Of a stretch of 18,732 nt of DNA, positions 7,473-13,708 are shown in pieces. Location: the NCBI GenBank assembly GCA_003229735.1, contig QIFI01000070.1, positions 1 to 18,732 of the forward strand. The letters run 5' to 3'. The position numbers and the translations under genes were made by a program. The DNA comes from Candidatus Anderseniibacteriota bacterium (GTDB lineage: Bacteria; Patescibacteriota; Andersenbacteria; UBA10190). Each line of letters starts with the position of its first letter. The stretch's first letter is position 1. A model generated the notes under the pieces. It saw nothing but the letters and a program-made list of their open reading frames with translations. It did not search any database and was not told the DNA's origin.

Positions 7473-8629
7473 GCGGTGGTGATTATCTGATTATATTGAT
7501 GGGCCAGTTTTTTCCAGGTGAACTGGCGGGCGTGTTTTTTGAGGGCTTGCCGTTGATTATCTGATAGAGGGGAATCGATTAAATCTTTGATTTTGTCGAC
7601 GTATGAGTCGGCGTTATTGGGATCGGCAAAAAATTTATGATGCAGACTTTGAGGCAATAAATAGGGGCGGATACCGATATTGCTGGTGATGACGGGCCGG
7701 CCATTGATGGCGGCCAGCAGAACCCGGTAACTGCTTTTGGCGCGAGTTACCAGGCTGGCATCGATGGGATCGATGATAATGTCGGCTTGATTTAGCAGGG
7801 CTGGAATATCAGTTGAGGAAAACCGGCCGGTCCAGGTGACGTGTGGAGTCAGGCGAAGGTCGTGGAAACGTTGTTTTAAGCGAGATACATCATCACCATC
7901 ACCGGCGATGGTTAAAGTGACGTGATGATTTTGCCGCAGGGATTTAAGGATATCGGGGAGGAGGTCTATCTGGTGACCGGAAGAGCGGGAGACACTGCCG
8001 ATGTAGAGAAGCCTACCTGATGTGGATTTCAGAGCAGACAGGGTTTTCAGGGTATCATCTTGAGGCTGAATTCCAGTAGGGATCATGGTGACGAGCTGGG
8101 AATTATTGCTTAGTTGTTTAAAGTGATCGGACAGGAAGGGGCTGGCGGTGACGATGTGGTTGGATATGGAGACGGATAATCTTTCAGAGGCATGAATTAT
8201 GCCGCGTTGATAAATTGAGGTGAGTACATTGGCGGTCAGCTCAAAATCATCAGCATCGAGAATTATTTTGGCGGCGGGATGAAATAAGCGCCATAAATAA
8301 ACACCCAGGGTATTGGGGGGATGAGGTTTAACGATGATAACAACATCGGGGTTTAGCCGGTATAGAGATAGGGCAGTACTAAACGCGGTCTTTAATAAGG
8401 AAAGAAATAGGGGAAATCCGCGGAGTCTTTGCTTGCCTTTTTGAGTGCGCAGAAAAGGCTCCCGGCCGATGGGATGGATGGTTATGTTGGGCTGATTTGA
8501 GCTGGGAGCGGGAGATAAGGCAAGAATATGGATATCGGGCTGTTTAGGGAGGTTGACGGCAATAGGAAGGATTCGTCCGATGAGCGTGGAGCCGGATTTG
8601 GATTGGGTGGCGGCAAAAACTATTTTCAT
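7469..8629 (-). CDS. GT4-family glycosyltransferase (GT-B fold), altered EX7E motif
   Basis: The 386-residue protein has the two-domain layout of GT4 enzymes, which transfer a nucleotide-activated sugar to a lipid-linked or other acceptor in the cytoplasm. The N-terminal domain ends near IPTG (183-186). The C-terminal domain begins LLYIGSVSRSSGHQ (207-220) and contains LTIAGDGDD and, at 297-314, AKSSYRVLLAAINGRPVI. That last block is where the donor-binding EX7E motif of GT4 enzymes lies; here the second glutamate is alanine and the first is not present either, although the following GRPVI is kept. It is the first gene of the seven-gene operon, behind a sigma70-like promoter at 8653-8681, with a very short leader and no Shine-Dalgarno. 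Its stop overlaps the next gene by 4 nt. Confidence 0.85.
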   Translation of the reverse strand: MKIVFAATQSKSGSTLIGRILPIAVNLPKQPDIHILALSPAPSSNQPNITIHPIGREPFLRTQKGKQRLRGFPLFLSLLKTAFSTALSLYRLNPDVVIIVKPHPPNTLGVYLWRLFHPAAKIILDADDFELTANVLTSIYQRGIIHASERLSVSISNHIVTASPFLSDHFKQLSNNSQLVTMIPTGIQPQDDTLKTLSALKSTSGRLLYIGSVSRSSGHQIDLLPDILKSLRQNHHVTLTIAGDGDDVSRLKQRFHDLRLTPHVTWTGRFSSTDIPALLNQADIIIDPIDASLVTRAKSSYRVLLAAINGRPVITSNIGIRPYLLPQSLHHKFFADPNNADSYVDKIKDLIDSPLSDNQRQALKKHARQFTWKKLAHQYNQIITTA

Positions 8630-8652
8630 AGGTTCATTGTAGATGGAAATGA

Positions 8653-8681
8653 GTTATAGCGGAAAAATGAGGCGACTGCAA
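8653..8681 (-). promoter_or_regulatory. Sigma70-like promoter of the glycan operon
   Basis: On the minus strand TTGCAG (8681-8676) and TATAAC (8658-8653) are separated by 17 nt. Transcription would start near 8646, giving a leader of under 20 nt before the ATG at 8629. It lies downstream of the terminator at 8729-8776, as expected for a fresh start. Confidence 0.55.
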
Positions 8682-8728
8682 CTATAAAGCCAGCCGGTTA
8701 TTAGCGACCTGGTAGGCGGTTTTATTCT

Positions 8729-8776
8729 GGCAAAAATCAACAAAACCAGGCTGATAAAATATATCACCTGGTTTTG
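8729..8776 (-). terminator. Rho-independent terminator after the Cys-rich gene
   Basis: Arms CAAAACCAGG (8741-8750) and CCTGGTTTTG (8767-8776) pair perfectly over 10 bp. Inner bases TGATA (8752-8756) and TATCA (8762-8766) can extend the stem. On the minus strand it is followed by TTGATTTTTG. It begins 15 nt past the stop at 8791. Confidence 0.8.
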
Positions 8777-8790
8777 TGCTGATAGGGAGA

Positions 8791-9168
8791 TTATATGTTA
8801 TCCATGCATTCGTCAAGCTCTAGTTGACACAAGAACCGATCAGTATCGGCTCCTTCGTCACAAGCCGATTTCAATCCTTCATAAAGGCTTTTACACTCTT
8901 CATATGGTATATTGTCCATGATGCAATCGAATTGCTGATCACTTGCTGCTTGAGCACAAAAATAGTAGTTTTCTGTTACTGAATCAGCACAGGCCTGAAA
9001 GTCTATACCGCATTGTTCAGCTGGAGTTGGAGGCGGTGGAGAAGTTGTAGCCTGGGCCTGGTTAGGAGTAACAGTTACCGAGAGTCCGCCGGCGGTAAAT
9101 ACAGCCACTAATGTTATTAACCCGGTGGCCATGAATATCCATAGCAGGCGTTTATTATTTTTGGTCAT
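8791..9168 (-). CDS. Small exported protein with eight symmetrically spaced cysteines
   Basis: From the ATG at 9168 the protein has 125 residues. A basic start (MTKNNKR) and hydrophobic core (about 8-29) form a signal peptide with a likely cleavage after AQA at residue 40. A short Pro-rich linker follows, then an acidic domain of about 73 residues. Its cysteines at 53, 60, 71, 82, 92, 103, 114 and 121 give the spacing C-x6-C-x10-C-x10-C-x9-C-x10-C-x10-C-x6-C, which reads the same in both directions. Steps of 11 residues put cysteines on one face of a helix, so a disulfide-stapled helical bundle is likely. No known family is recognised. The gene has its own promoter, a near-perfect SD and a terminator. 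It lacks the G-rich + strand of its neighbours, which suggests separate origin. A GTG at 9177 is in frame but lies inside the SD. Confidence 0.8.
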   Translation of the reverse strand: MTKNNKRLLWIFMATGLITLVAVFTAGGLSVTVTPNQAQATTSPPPPTPAEQCGIDFQACADSVTENYYFCAQAASDQQFDCIMDNIPYEECKSLYEGLKSACDEGADTDRFLCQLELDECMDNI

Positions 9169-9174
9169 TTTATA

Positions 9175-9185
9175 CACCTCCTTCC
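9175..9185 (-). promoter_or_regulatory. Strong Shine-Dalgarno that fixes the start at 9168
   Basis: The minus strand reads GGAAGGAGGTG here, with AGGAGG 8 nt before the ATG at 9168. The in-frame GTG at 9177 is part of this site and so is not the start. It is the best SD in the window. Confidence 0.85.
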
Positions 9186-9206
9186 GATTGATTTCAATAT
9201 GAGTTT

Positions 9207-9235
9207 ATTATGTCAACTGATAGTAATTAAAGCAA
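9207..9235 (-). promoter_or_regulatory. Sigma70-like promoter of the Cys-rich gene
   Basis: TTGCTT (9235-9230) and CATAAT (9212-9207) on the minus strand are 17 nt apart. Transcription would start near 9200, leaving a leader of about 32 nt that holds the SD. A TTGACA at 9216-9211 overlaps the -10 but lacks a matching -10 of its own. Confidence 0.45.
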
Positions 9236-9310
9236 GGATGCGAGAGGAGGAATAAGTGGAGACGTTGCAGAAGGCATTAAAATATTGGGTTTTTTTAATT
9301 ATATTAGGGA

Positions 9311-10048
9311 TCATTTTTTGTTTATTTTTCTAATCAGGGGCCAGATTTGGAGGGCGGATATGATGAGGGTTTTGGTGTCGAGTTTACTGCCGTCTTTGGA
9401 TTCCCAATGGATGGGGAAGTTGATAATTTTATAGCCGCGGCGGATGGCTTTATAGGCGATTTCGGTGTCGAATAACCAGCGGTCTTCGATTAAATCGGCG
9501 AATAAGGCGCGGGCGACATGTTTTTTATAGCCTTTAAAGCCGCACATGGTGTCGATGGCGCCGAGACCAAATAATTTCATGTAGCTTCGGTAGATATAGC
9601 CGGATAGTTTTCTTAAAGCGGAGTGGCGCTCGGTTACAGCCCCTTTGATCCAGCGGTTGCCGATGGCAATATCGGACCTTTGCAGAGCAGTATACATTTT
9701 TGGCAGTTCGGTGATGGGGGTGGCGCCATCGGCATCGATGAAGACGACCAGGTTTCCGCGGGCGGCTTTAATTCCGGTCCGAACGGCGGCACCTTTGCCG
9801 CGGTTATGATGATGACGGAGAACACGGAGAGGAAGCCGGGACCGGAAGGCCTGGGCAATGGCCGCGGTTTGGTCAGAGCTGCCGTCATCGACGATAATGA
9901 TTTCCGAGATTAATTGATTGGTTTGGTTGAACTCGACGATGGATTCTAGAAAGGGGCGAAGACGCTGTTCTTCGTTGTAGGCGGGAATGATTAAGGTTAG
10001 TTGGTAGTTGGTAGCTGGCAGCTGGTGGGATTTAGGCGCGTGAGTCAT
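9311..10048 (-). CDS. GT2 polyprenyl/dolichyl-phosphate glycosyltransferase (Alg5/DPM1-like)
   Basis: From the ATG at 10048 the protein has 245 residues, the usual size for a soluble dolichyl-phosphate glucosyl- or mannosyltransferase core. GT2 landmarks appear in order: LIIPAYNEE (19-27), IIVDDGSSDQT (51-61), NRGKGAAVRTG (82-92), the metal-binding DAD (105-107), then TMCGFKGY (167-174) and EDRWLFDTEI (188-197), which is characteristic of the Alg5/DPM group. It would transfer a sugar from a nucleotide donor to polyprenyl phosphate, making the donor for GT-C enzymes such as those encoded on both sides. It has no C-terminal membrane spans. An in-frame ATG at 10123 would add 25 residues encoded largely by the hairpin repeat at 10113-10150, so I reject it. 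The linker before the GT domain (SHQLPATNYQL) is encoded by a heptamer tandem repeat. Confidence 0.87.
   Translation of the reverse strand: MTHAPKSHQLPATNYQLTLIIPAYNEEQRLRPFLESIVEFNQTNQLISEIIIVDDGSSDQTAAIAQAFRSRLPLRVLRHHHNRGKGAAVRTGIKAARGNLVVFIDADGATPITELPKMYTALQRSDIAIGNRWIKGAVTERHSALRKLSGYIYRSYMKLFGLGAIDTMCGFKGYKKHVARALFADLIEDRWLFDTEIAYKAIRRGYKIINFPIHWESKDGSKLDTKTLIISALQIWPLIRKINKK
9996..10030. repeat. Heptamer tandem repeat inside the GT2 N-terminal linker
   Basis: About five degenerate units of a 7-bp repeat: GTTAGTT, GGTAGTT, GGTAGCT, GGCAGCT, GGTGGGA. Because 7 is not a multiple of 3, each unit is read in a different frame, giving the non-repetitive peptide HQLPATNYQL. The unit resembles the GGTAACT rotation of the array at 17501-17549. 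Confidence 0.7.
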
Positions 10049-10112
10049 AGGATTAGGGTAGCGGGTGGAATAAAAAATGTCACTTGGGGAAAGAGTTATG
10101 GTTTGTGTATAA

Positions 10113-10150
10113 CCCTCATTCACAGCCCTTCTCCCGGAAAGAGAGAAGGG
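10113..10150. repeat. Dispersed hairpin repeat, copy C
   Basis: Head CCCTCATTC, then CCCTTCTC (10126-10133) pairing with GAGAAGGG (10143-10150) around a 9-nt loop. It is the least regular of the four + strand copies. It lies in the gap between the divergent 9311-10048 and 10247-12052 genes. Confidence 0.75.
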
Positions 10151-10181
10151 AGAGCGATGAATCCAGCTATTATAAATGCCT

Positions 10182-10216
10182 AACCTACTTTACACACTTG
10201 GTGTGTAAAGTAGGTT
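10182..10216. repeat. Perfect 16-bp inverted repeat upstream of a divergent gene
   Basis: AACCTACTTTACACAC (10182-10197) pairs perfectly with 10201-10216 around the 3-nt spacer TTG. It ends 30 nt before the ATG at 10247. No T-tract follows, so it is not a typical terminator. It may be a dyad-symmetric binding site or a mobile palindromic element. Its centre, ACACTTGGTGT, recurs in near-identical form at 12986-12996. Confidence 0.85.
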
Positions 10217-10246
10217 GGGTGGAAATTGTTGGGGTAAACGGGCAAT

Positions 10247-12052
10247 ATGGAAGATATGTTTGTGACGGTGGCAATTTTGGGTTTGGCGGGGGTGCTGGGG
10301 AGCGGGGTTTTATTCAGGCAGAAGCGGATGATGACGCTGTTGGCGGCGGCTGGAGTATTAGGACAGATGATGTGGTTATTGCTGACGCTAATTGATCGGA
10401 CGATATTTCAGGAAATATCCAGCGAAAAAGTATATTTAGTGGGGGCAGTGCTGTTGTTGGCGGCCTGGCTGCCTTTATATAAGAGATGGAGGCTGCCATA
10501 TCAAAATGGGGCCGGGAGCGGGAGACGGGATATTGTGGTAATCGGGTTGATGTTGGCAGTAGCCGGGGGAGCCGGGATGGTGCTGGGGGCGAATGGATTT
10601 AAGAGTGAGGATATAGTGTGGCATGGATATTATAATGGAGACACAACTACCCTGGTGTCGTTGGTTCAAAGATCGCTGATTAGTGATGGACTGATTAAGG
10701 ATAATGTGTTCGCGGCTGATGTGGGGTTGGAATATCCGACTTTGCTTCACGCGGGGATAGCGGAGGCGCTTAAGAGTTTAGGAACGGGCGTGGAGTGGCT
10801 AAGATTACTGCCGATAATGACCTATGTACAAATTTTTATTACGGTGCCGATGTTTTTTCTGCTTATGGATCTGATGATGCCGGAGCCGGATCAAGAATGG
10901 AAAAGGTGGCTGGGAGTGAAGAGCAGGTGGCTGGTGTCTATTGTTCAGGGAGGGATAGCGGCTTATGTGATAGCTTTATCAATTGATAATTTTATTTATC
11001 CGCAAACTCATTTCTTTTTAACCGGAGCTTTTTTACTGCTGGCGGCTTTGGTATATCAATTATATCAGGCGCGGGGGGAGGATGAAGGGCTGTATTTACT
11101 GCCGGCGGCGGCCATAGCTTTGATGCTGCTGTTGTCGAACGCGGTGACGGGGACGGCGGCAGTGGTATTAATAGCGATTTATCATGGTTTAATTGCCTTT
11201 GATAGATCAAGAATGGCGTGGAAGAGAGGAGCGCATTTATTGGGAGTCATTTTATGGTTGGGATTATTTATGGGTCTGACACCGGGAAATAGTTCGCTGG
11301 GAGCTCCGGGATATTCATATGAGGCGGCGGCATTTATGTTATGGATAGCACCGGCTTTTTTTATATTGGTGGTGGGGTCGCTTCTACAGTTGGAGAGTAA
11401 ACGAGAGGTAGTGGCCGGCGTGATGGGGCTATCGGCGCTGACGTTTGTAGTGTTTATTTTTTCCAATCGCCCGATAGTAGTGGATAACGCGGAGCGATTT
11501 ATGTATCAGGGATTAATAATCGGCAGTCCGCTGCTGCTGCTGCCGGTAATCAGGGGGTGGTATTTAATCAGGCGCGAGTTGATTTTATCTTCCAGAAAAT
11601 TGCCGGAGTTATGGGCGGGATGGACGGCGGTGCTGTTATTGTTGGGAATGATTGGTTTGCCGGCATTTAGCAGTCTGGCCAGAGCGGGAGATAATTTATT
11701 ACGGCAGAATGAAGTGGTGATTGATTCAGCTATGAGGCAGGCGGGCTGGTGGATCGCGGATAATACGGCTGATACGGCGATATTTTTAACGTCGCCGGAG
11801 GAGCCGTGGGCGGTGCCTCTGCTTACGGGAAGGTCTGTGGTGAGAAGCGATTTCTGGTTGTCAGCGAAAGATGAGACATTAAATGATGTGGCGAACGGGT
11901 TCTGGGGGGATAAGGCTGCCCAGGAAAAGACTTTACAGTTGGCGGATTATTTGTTACTCACACGTGATGAGCGAGAATTATGGGAACCGTTATCTTACGA
12001 CAAAGTCTTCGACAACAAGGGCGTCGTTATCTACGATTTGGGATCGGGCTAG
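10247..12052 (+). CDS. GT-C-like multi-span membrane protein, relative of the 5157-7472 protein
   Basis: The 601-residue protein has about a dozen spans over residues 5-485 and a soluble C-terminal part of about 115 residues. In the exported loop after an early span it carries WHGYYNGDTTT (125-135), then EYPTLLHAGIAEAL (162-175). This matches the GD-[ST] and P-x-L-L/H-x arrangement of the 771-residue protein on the other strand, so the two are probably members of one GT-C-like family. The C-terminal domain, with WWIADNTADTAIFL and TGRSVV, resembles the soluble tail often found after GT-C membrane domains. I infer transfer of a polyprenyl-linked sugar outside the membrane; the acceptor is unknown. 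No SD precedes the ATG. The PgeF-like gene follows 31 nt downstream, on the same strand. Confidence 0.72.
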   Translation: MEDMFVTVAILGLAGVLGSGVLFRQKRMMTLLAAAGVLGQMMWLLLTLIDRTIFQEISSEKVYLVGAVLLLAAWLPLYKRWRLPYQNGAGSGRRDIVVIGLMLAVAGGAGMVLGANGFKSEDIVWHGYYNGDTTTLVSLVQRSLISDGLIKDNVFAADVGLEYPTLLHAGIAEALKSLGTGVEWLRLLPIMTYVQIFITVPMFFLLMDLMMPEPDQEWKRWLGVKSRWLVSIVQGGIAAYVIALSIDNFIYPQTHFFLTGAFLLLAALVYQLYQARGEDEGLYLLPAAAIALMLLLSNAVTGTAAVVLIAIYHGLIAFDRSRMAWKRGAHLLGVILWLGLFMGLTPGNSSLGAPGYSYEAAAFMLWIAPAFFILVVGSLLQLESKREVVAGVMGLSALTFVVFIFSNRPIVVDNAERFMYQGLIIGSPLLLLPVIRGWYLIRRELILSSRKLPELWAGWTAVLLLLGMIGLPAFSSLARAGDNLLRQNEVVIDSAMRQAGWWIADNTADTAIFLTSPEEPWAVPLLTGRSVVRSDFWLSAKDETLNDVANGFWGDKAAQEKTLQLADYLLLTRDERELWEPLSYDKVFDNKGVVIYDLGSG

Positions 12053-12083
12053 AGCGGCAACCAGACAAATTGGTGAGTGGTAT

Positions 12084-12686
12084 GTGCTGACGGCGACGGC
12101 GGAAATGCCGTTGTCGGGAGCGGTGGTGTTATTAAGGCAAATACATGGGGGAAATATCTGGAAGATAGAGAAAAAGGCGGAGATTAAGAAGCAGGTGGAG
12201 GCGGATGGGATACTGGTTGAAGACGAAGGGGTAGTGGCGGGAATTGCTACAGCGGATTGCGCGCCGGTGGTGATGGTGAGCGGTGAGAGAGTGATGGTAT
12301 TGCATGTGAGCAGGAAGACGCTGGTTAGAGGATTACTGGAGAATGTGACTACATATTTTGAGCCGAAAGATATTGAACATGTGTATGTGGGGCCGCATAT
12401 ATGCCAGGCGCATTTTAAGTTTGAGGAGGAGAGACTACTGTTGCGCCGGTTTAGATATATATATCCGGAGGCGGCGCATTTCCATAGAGGATTTATTCAT
12501 TTATCATTAAAGGATGCAATAATGGCCCAGATGAGATTATGGCAGGTGCATCCGGATAAAGTAGAGTTTGATGGGCGATGTACATATGAAGAACCAGGGT
12601 TGTCGTCTTATCGACGATGGCTGGATGAGGGGAAGCCGGGGGAGCTGGGGCAGATGCATACGGTGGTTTGGAGAAAAACCAAATGA
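12084..12686 (+). CDS. pgeF: Short PgeF/YfiH/LACC1-family protein
   Basis: From a GTG at 12084 the protein has 200 residues, while the family usually has 240-270. Three catalytic zinc-site residues are in place: His21 in RQIHGG, Cys59 in ATADCAPV and His74 in MVLHVSR. Later landmarks also fit: YVGPHIC (101-107), CTYEE (166-170) and the LSSYRR signature (173-178). Family members act as purine nucleoside phosphorylases or deaminases, or, as PgeF, remove wrongly incorporated amino acids from peptidoglycan precursors. The usual HAGWRG after the second His is changed to HVSRKT, and about 50 N-terminal residues are missing. The frame is open back to 11883, but that part overlaps the upstream gene and does not look like the family, so I start at the first start codon past that gene. 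The weak GGTGAG at 12072 is a possible SD. Confidence 0.8.
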   Translation: MLTATAEMPLSGAVVLLRQIHGGNIWKIEKKAEIKKQVEADGILVEDEGVVAGIATADCAPVVMVSGERVMVLHVSRKTLVRGLLENVTTYFEPKDIEHVYVGPHICQAHFKFEEERLLLRRFRYIYPEAAHFHRGFIHLSLKDAIMAQMRLWQVHPDKVEFDGRCTYEEPGLSSYRRWLDEGKPGELGQMHTVVWRKTK

Positions 12687-12798
12687 CCCCATTGCGGCGG
12701 GACTAAGTTGCGGCCGTCGCACCTCCGGGCACTAGCGCTGAGGCGCGTCGCAAAACACAAATGCCAAACAAATATCAATTTACAAAAGCGGCGTTGCG

Positions 12799-12836
12799 CC
12801 CCTCATCCTGGCCTTCTCCCCTCAAGGGGAGAAGGG
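12799..12836. repeat. Dispersed hairpin repeat, copy D
   Basis: Head CCCTCATCC, then a perfect 10-bp stem (12812-12821 with 12826-12835) and a 4-nt loop, TCAA. It is the cleanest copy and the only intact one outside a gene with the 10+4 geometry. Confidence 0.88.
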
Positions 12837-12979
12837 AGCGTGGTTTACGGGAATTTCCAATTGGATTCCTACTTTGATTATCTTGATTCACTGAAGTGAA
12901 TTTTTACTCCCATATTATGTAATATGGAAGTATGGGGGTTAAGTCATTGTATATTGCTCTTAGAGACTGTGTAAGGCTC

Positions 12980-13020
12980 ATTCCAACACCTGGTGTTGGA
13001 ATTGTAGTGTTGGAATTGTA
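12980..13020. repeat. Palindrome with core ACACCTGGTGT plus 14-bp tandem duplication
   Basis: ATTCCAACACC (12980-12990) is the reverse complement of 12992-13002 with one central base. Its right half starts a perfect tandem duplication of 14 bp: GTGTTGGAATTGTA at 12993-13006 and again at 13007-13020. The central 11 bases match the centre of the 10182-10216 inverted repeat at 10 of 11 positions. Confidence 0.8.
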
Positions 13021-13030
13021 TTCGAGTTTT

Positions 13031-13064
13031 AAATAAAAAAGGCCGCTGGTTGTGTCCAAGCGGC
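13031..13064 (-). terminator. Rho-independent terminator of the Nudix-like gene
   Basis: On the minus strand GCCGCTTGG (13064-13056) pairs with CCAGCGGC (13049-13042), leaving one bulged base, and is followed by CTTTTTTATTT. It begins 27 nt past the TGA at 13092. Confidence 0.82.
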
Positions 13065-13091
13065 GTGAAGGTTTGAGTGATAACATGAGCA

Positions 13092-13670
13092 TCACTTTTC
13101 AGGAGTTGAGAAGAAATGATCGGTTGAGAAGAAATGATCCATTTGCTTTCGCTCTGCGTACCATTGAAATGCCGCGCGGATCATGCGGCCAGTGCGACCA
13201 GCTTTGCCGAGACCACCAACTGCACGATACTCATTTTCTTCTTCGAGTTGAGCAAGTGTTATCCAGGGGTGATCTTCTGCTTCGTCGGATGGTTGCAGCT
13301 TGCCACTTAGTACTACGGGAGCCCAGAAAGCGATGTCACCGGCTGGTTTGTCGTCGTCTAGGTTGCTTATGACAATCATAAATGGTCCGCTGAATTCACC
13401 AGTAAGTTTGATGGTGCAGCCGCCGGTTTCTTCACTTATTTCTCGCTCGAGCACATTTATCAGAGATGACTGTTTGGGAGTTGGGAAGTCTTCTAATTGT
13501 ACTCCACCTCCGGGCATGTCTATGATCTTGACGGTAGAATTCTCCGGTAAACCCGCGTTTTTCTTCTGACGCTCCTGATCAGTTCGTTGATTTACTTTGA
13601 TGCGCAAGGTGCCATCGTCATTGCAGCACGCGAGTCCAAAAACTCCGACGGTAAAGGTTGCTTTAGACAC
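13092..13670 (-). CDS. Nudix-like hydrolase, divergent Nudix box
   Basis: The 192-residue protein contains REISEETGG (75-83), the REUxEExGU core of the Nudix box, preceded by PGGGVQLED (53-61). Nudix enzymes hydrolyse nucleoside diphosphates linked to another group. The spacing between the glycines and RE is longer than in the standard box, and the expected Glu seven residues before RE is Ser, so activity is uncertain. The C-terminus has a six-residue duplication (DHFFST twice) from an 18-bp tandem repeat. The start is a GTG at 13670, fixed by AAGGAG 7 nt upstream; an ATG at 13675 is out of frame. It has its own promoter, a nearby palindrome and a terminator. Unlike its neighbours the + strand here has more C than G, which suggests later acquisition. 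Confidence 0.82.
   Translation of the reverse strand: MSKATFTVGVFGLACCNDDGTLRIKVNQRTDQERQKKNAGLPENSTVKIIDMPGGGVQLEDFPTPKQSSLINVLEREISEETGGCTIKLTGEFSGPFMIVISNLDDDKPAGDIAFWAPVVLSGKLQPSDEAEDHPWITLAQLEEENEYRAVGGLGKAGRTGRMIRAAFQWYAERKQMDHFFSTDHFFSTPEK
13105..13140. repeat. 18-bp tandem duplication in the Nudix-like gene
   Basis: 13105-13122 and 13123-13140 are identical at 17 of 18 bases. The in-frame copy adds six residues near the C-terminus. Confidence 0.9.
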
Positions 13671-13677
13671 TTCATGT

Positions 13678-13683
13678 CTCCTT
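13678..13683 (-). promoter_or_regulatory. Shine-Dalgarno that fixes the GTG start at 13670
   Basis: AAGGAG on the minus strand lies 7 nt before the GTG. A closer ATG at 13675 is out of frame and too near the site. Confidence 0.7.
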
Positions 13684-13708
13684 CAATTAGGGAAAGAACG
13701 GAATTTCA

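Larger units (their letters stand above)
12687..13091. other. Gene-free 405-bp stretch packed with palindromes and repeats
   Basis: Between the convergent PgeF-like and Nudix-like genes I see no credible gene. It holds an imperfect GC-rich hairpin with arms TTGCG (12708-12712) and CGCAA (12749-12753) and an inner 7-bp stem with one mismatch; hairpin repeat D (12799-12836); the palindrome TCCAATTGGA (12856-12865); ATTCACT-GA-AGTGAAT (12886-12901); CCATATTA-TG-TAATATGG (12910-12927); a larger palindrome with a tandem repeat (12980-13020); and the Nudix terminator (13031-13064). No tRNA or other RNA gene was recognised. Confidence 0.75.

Noticed and set aside
9169..9177. GTG start at 9177 for the Cys-rich gene
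   Set aside because: The GTG is part of the Shine-Dalgarno that serves the ATG at 9168.
10049..10123. 25-residue extension of the Alg5-like GT2
   Set aside because: Its 5' part comes from hairpin repeat C and the adjoining gap. The GT2 domain is complete from 10048.
11883..12083. Start of the PgeF-like gene at 11883
   Set aside because: It would overlap the upstream gene by 170 nt and add sequence that does not resemble the family.
12708..12753. tRNA or small RNA gene in the GC-rich hairpin
   Set aside because: There is no cloverleaf, T-loop or CCA end, and no promoter or terminator flanks it.
13092..13094. Alternative genetic code with UGA as Gly
   Set aside because: TGA ends genes at 13092, 7469, 5157, 3090 and 2821, in several cases within ATGA overlaps with the next gene.
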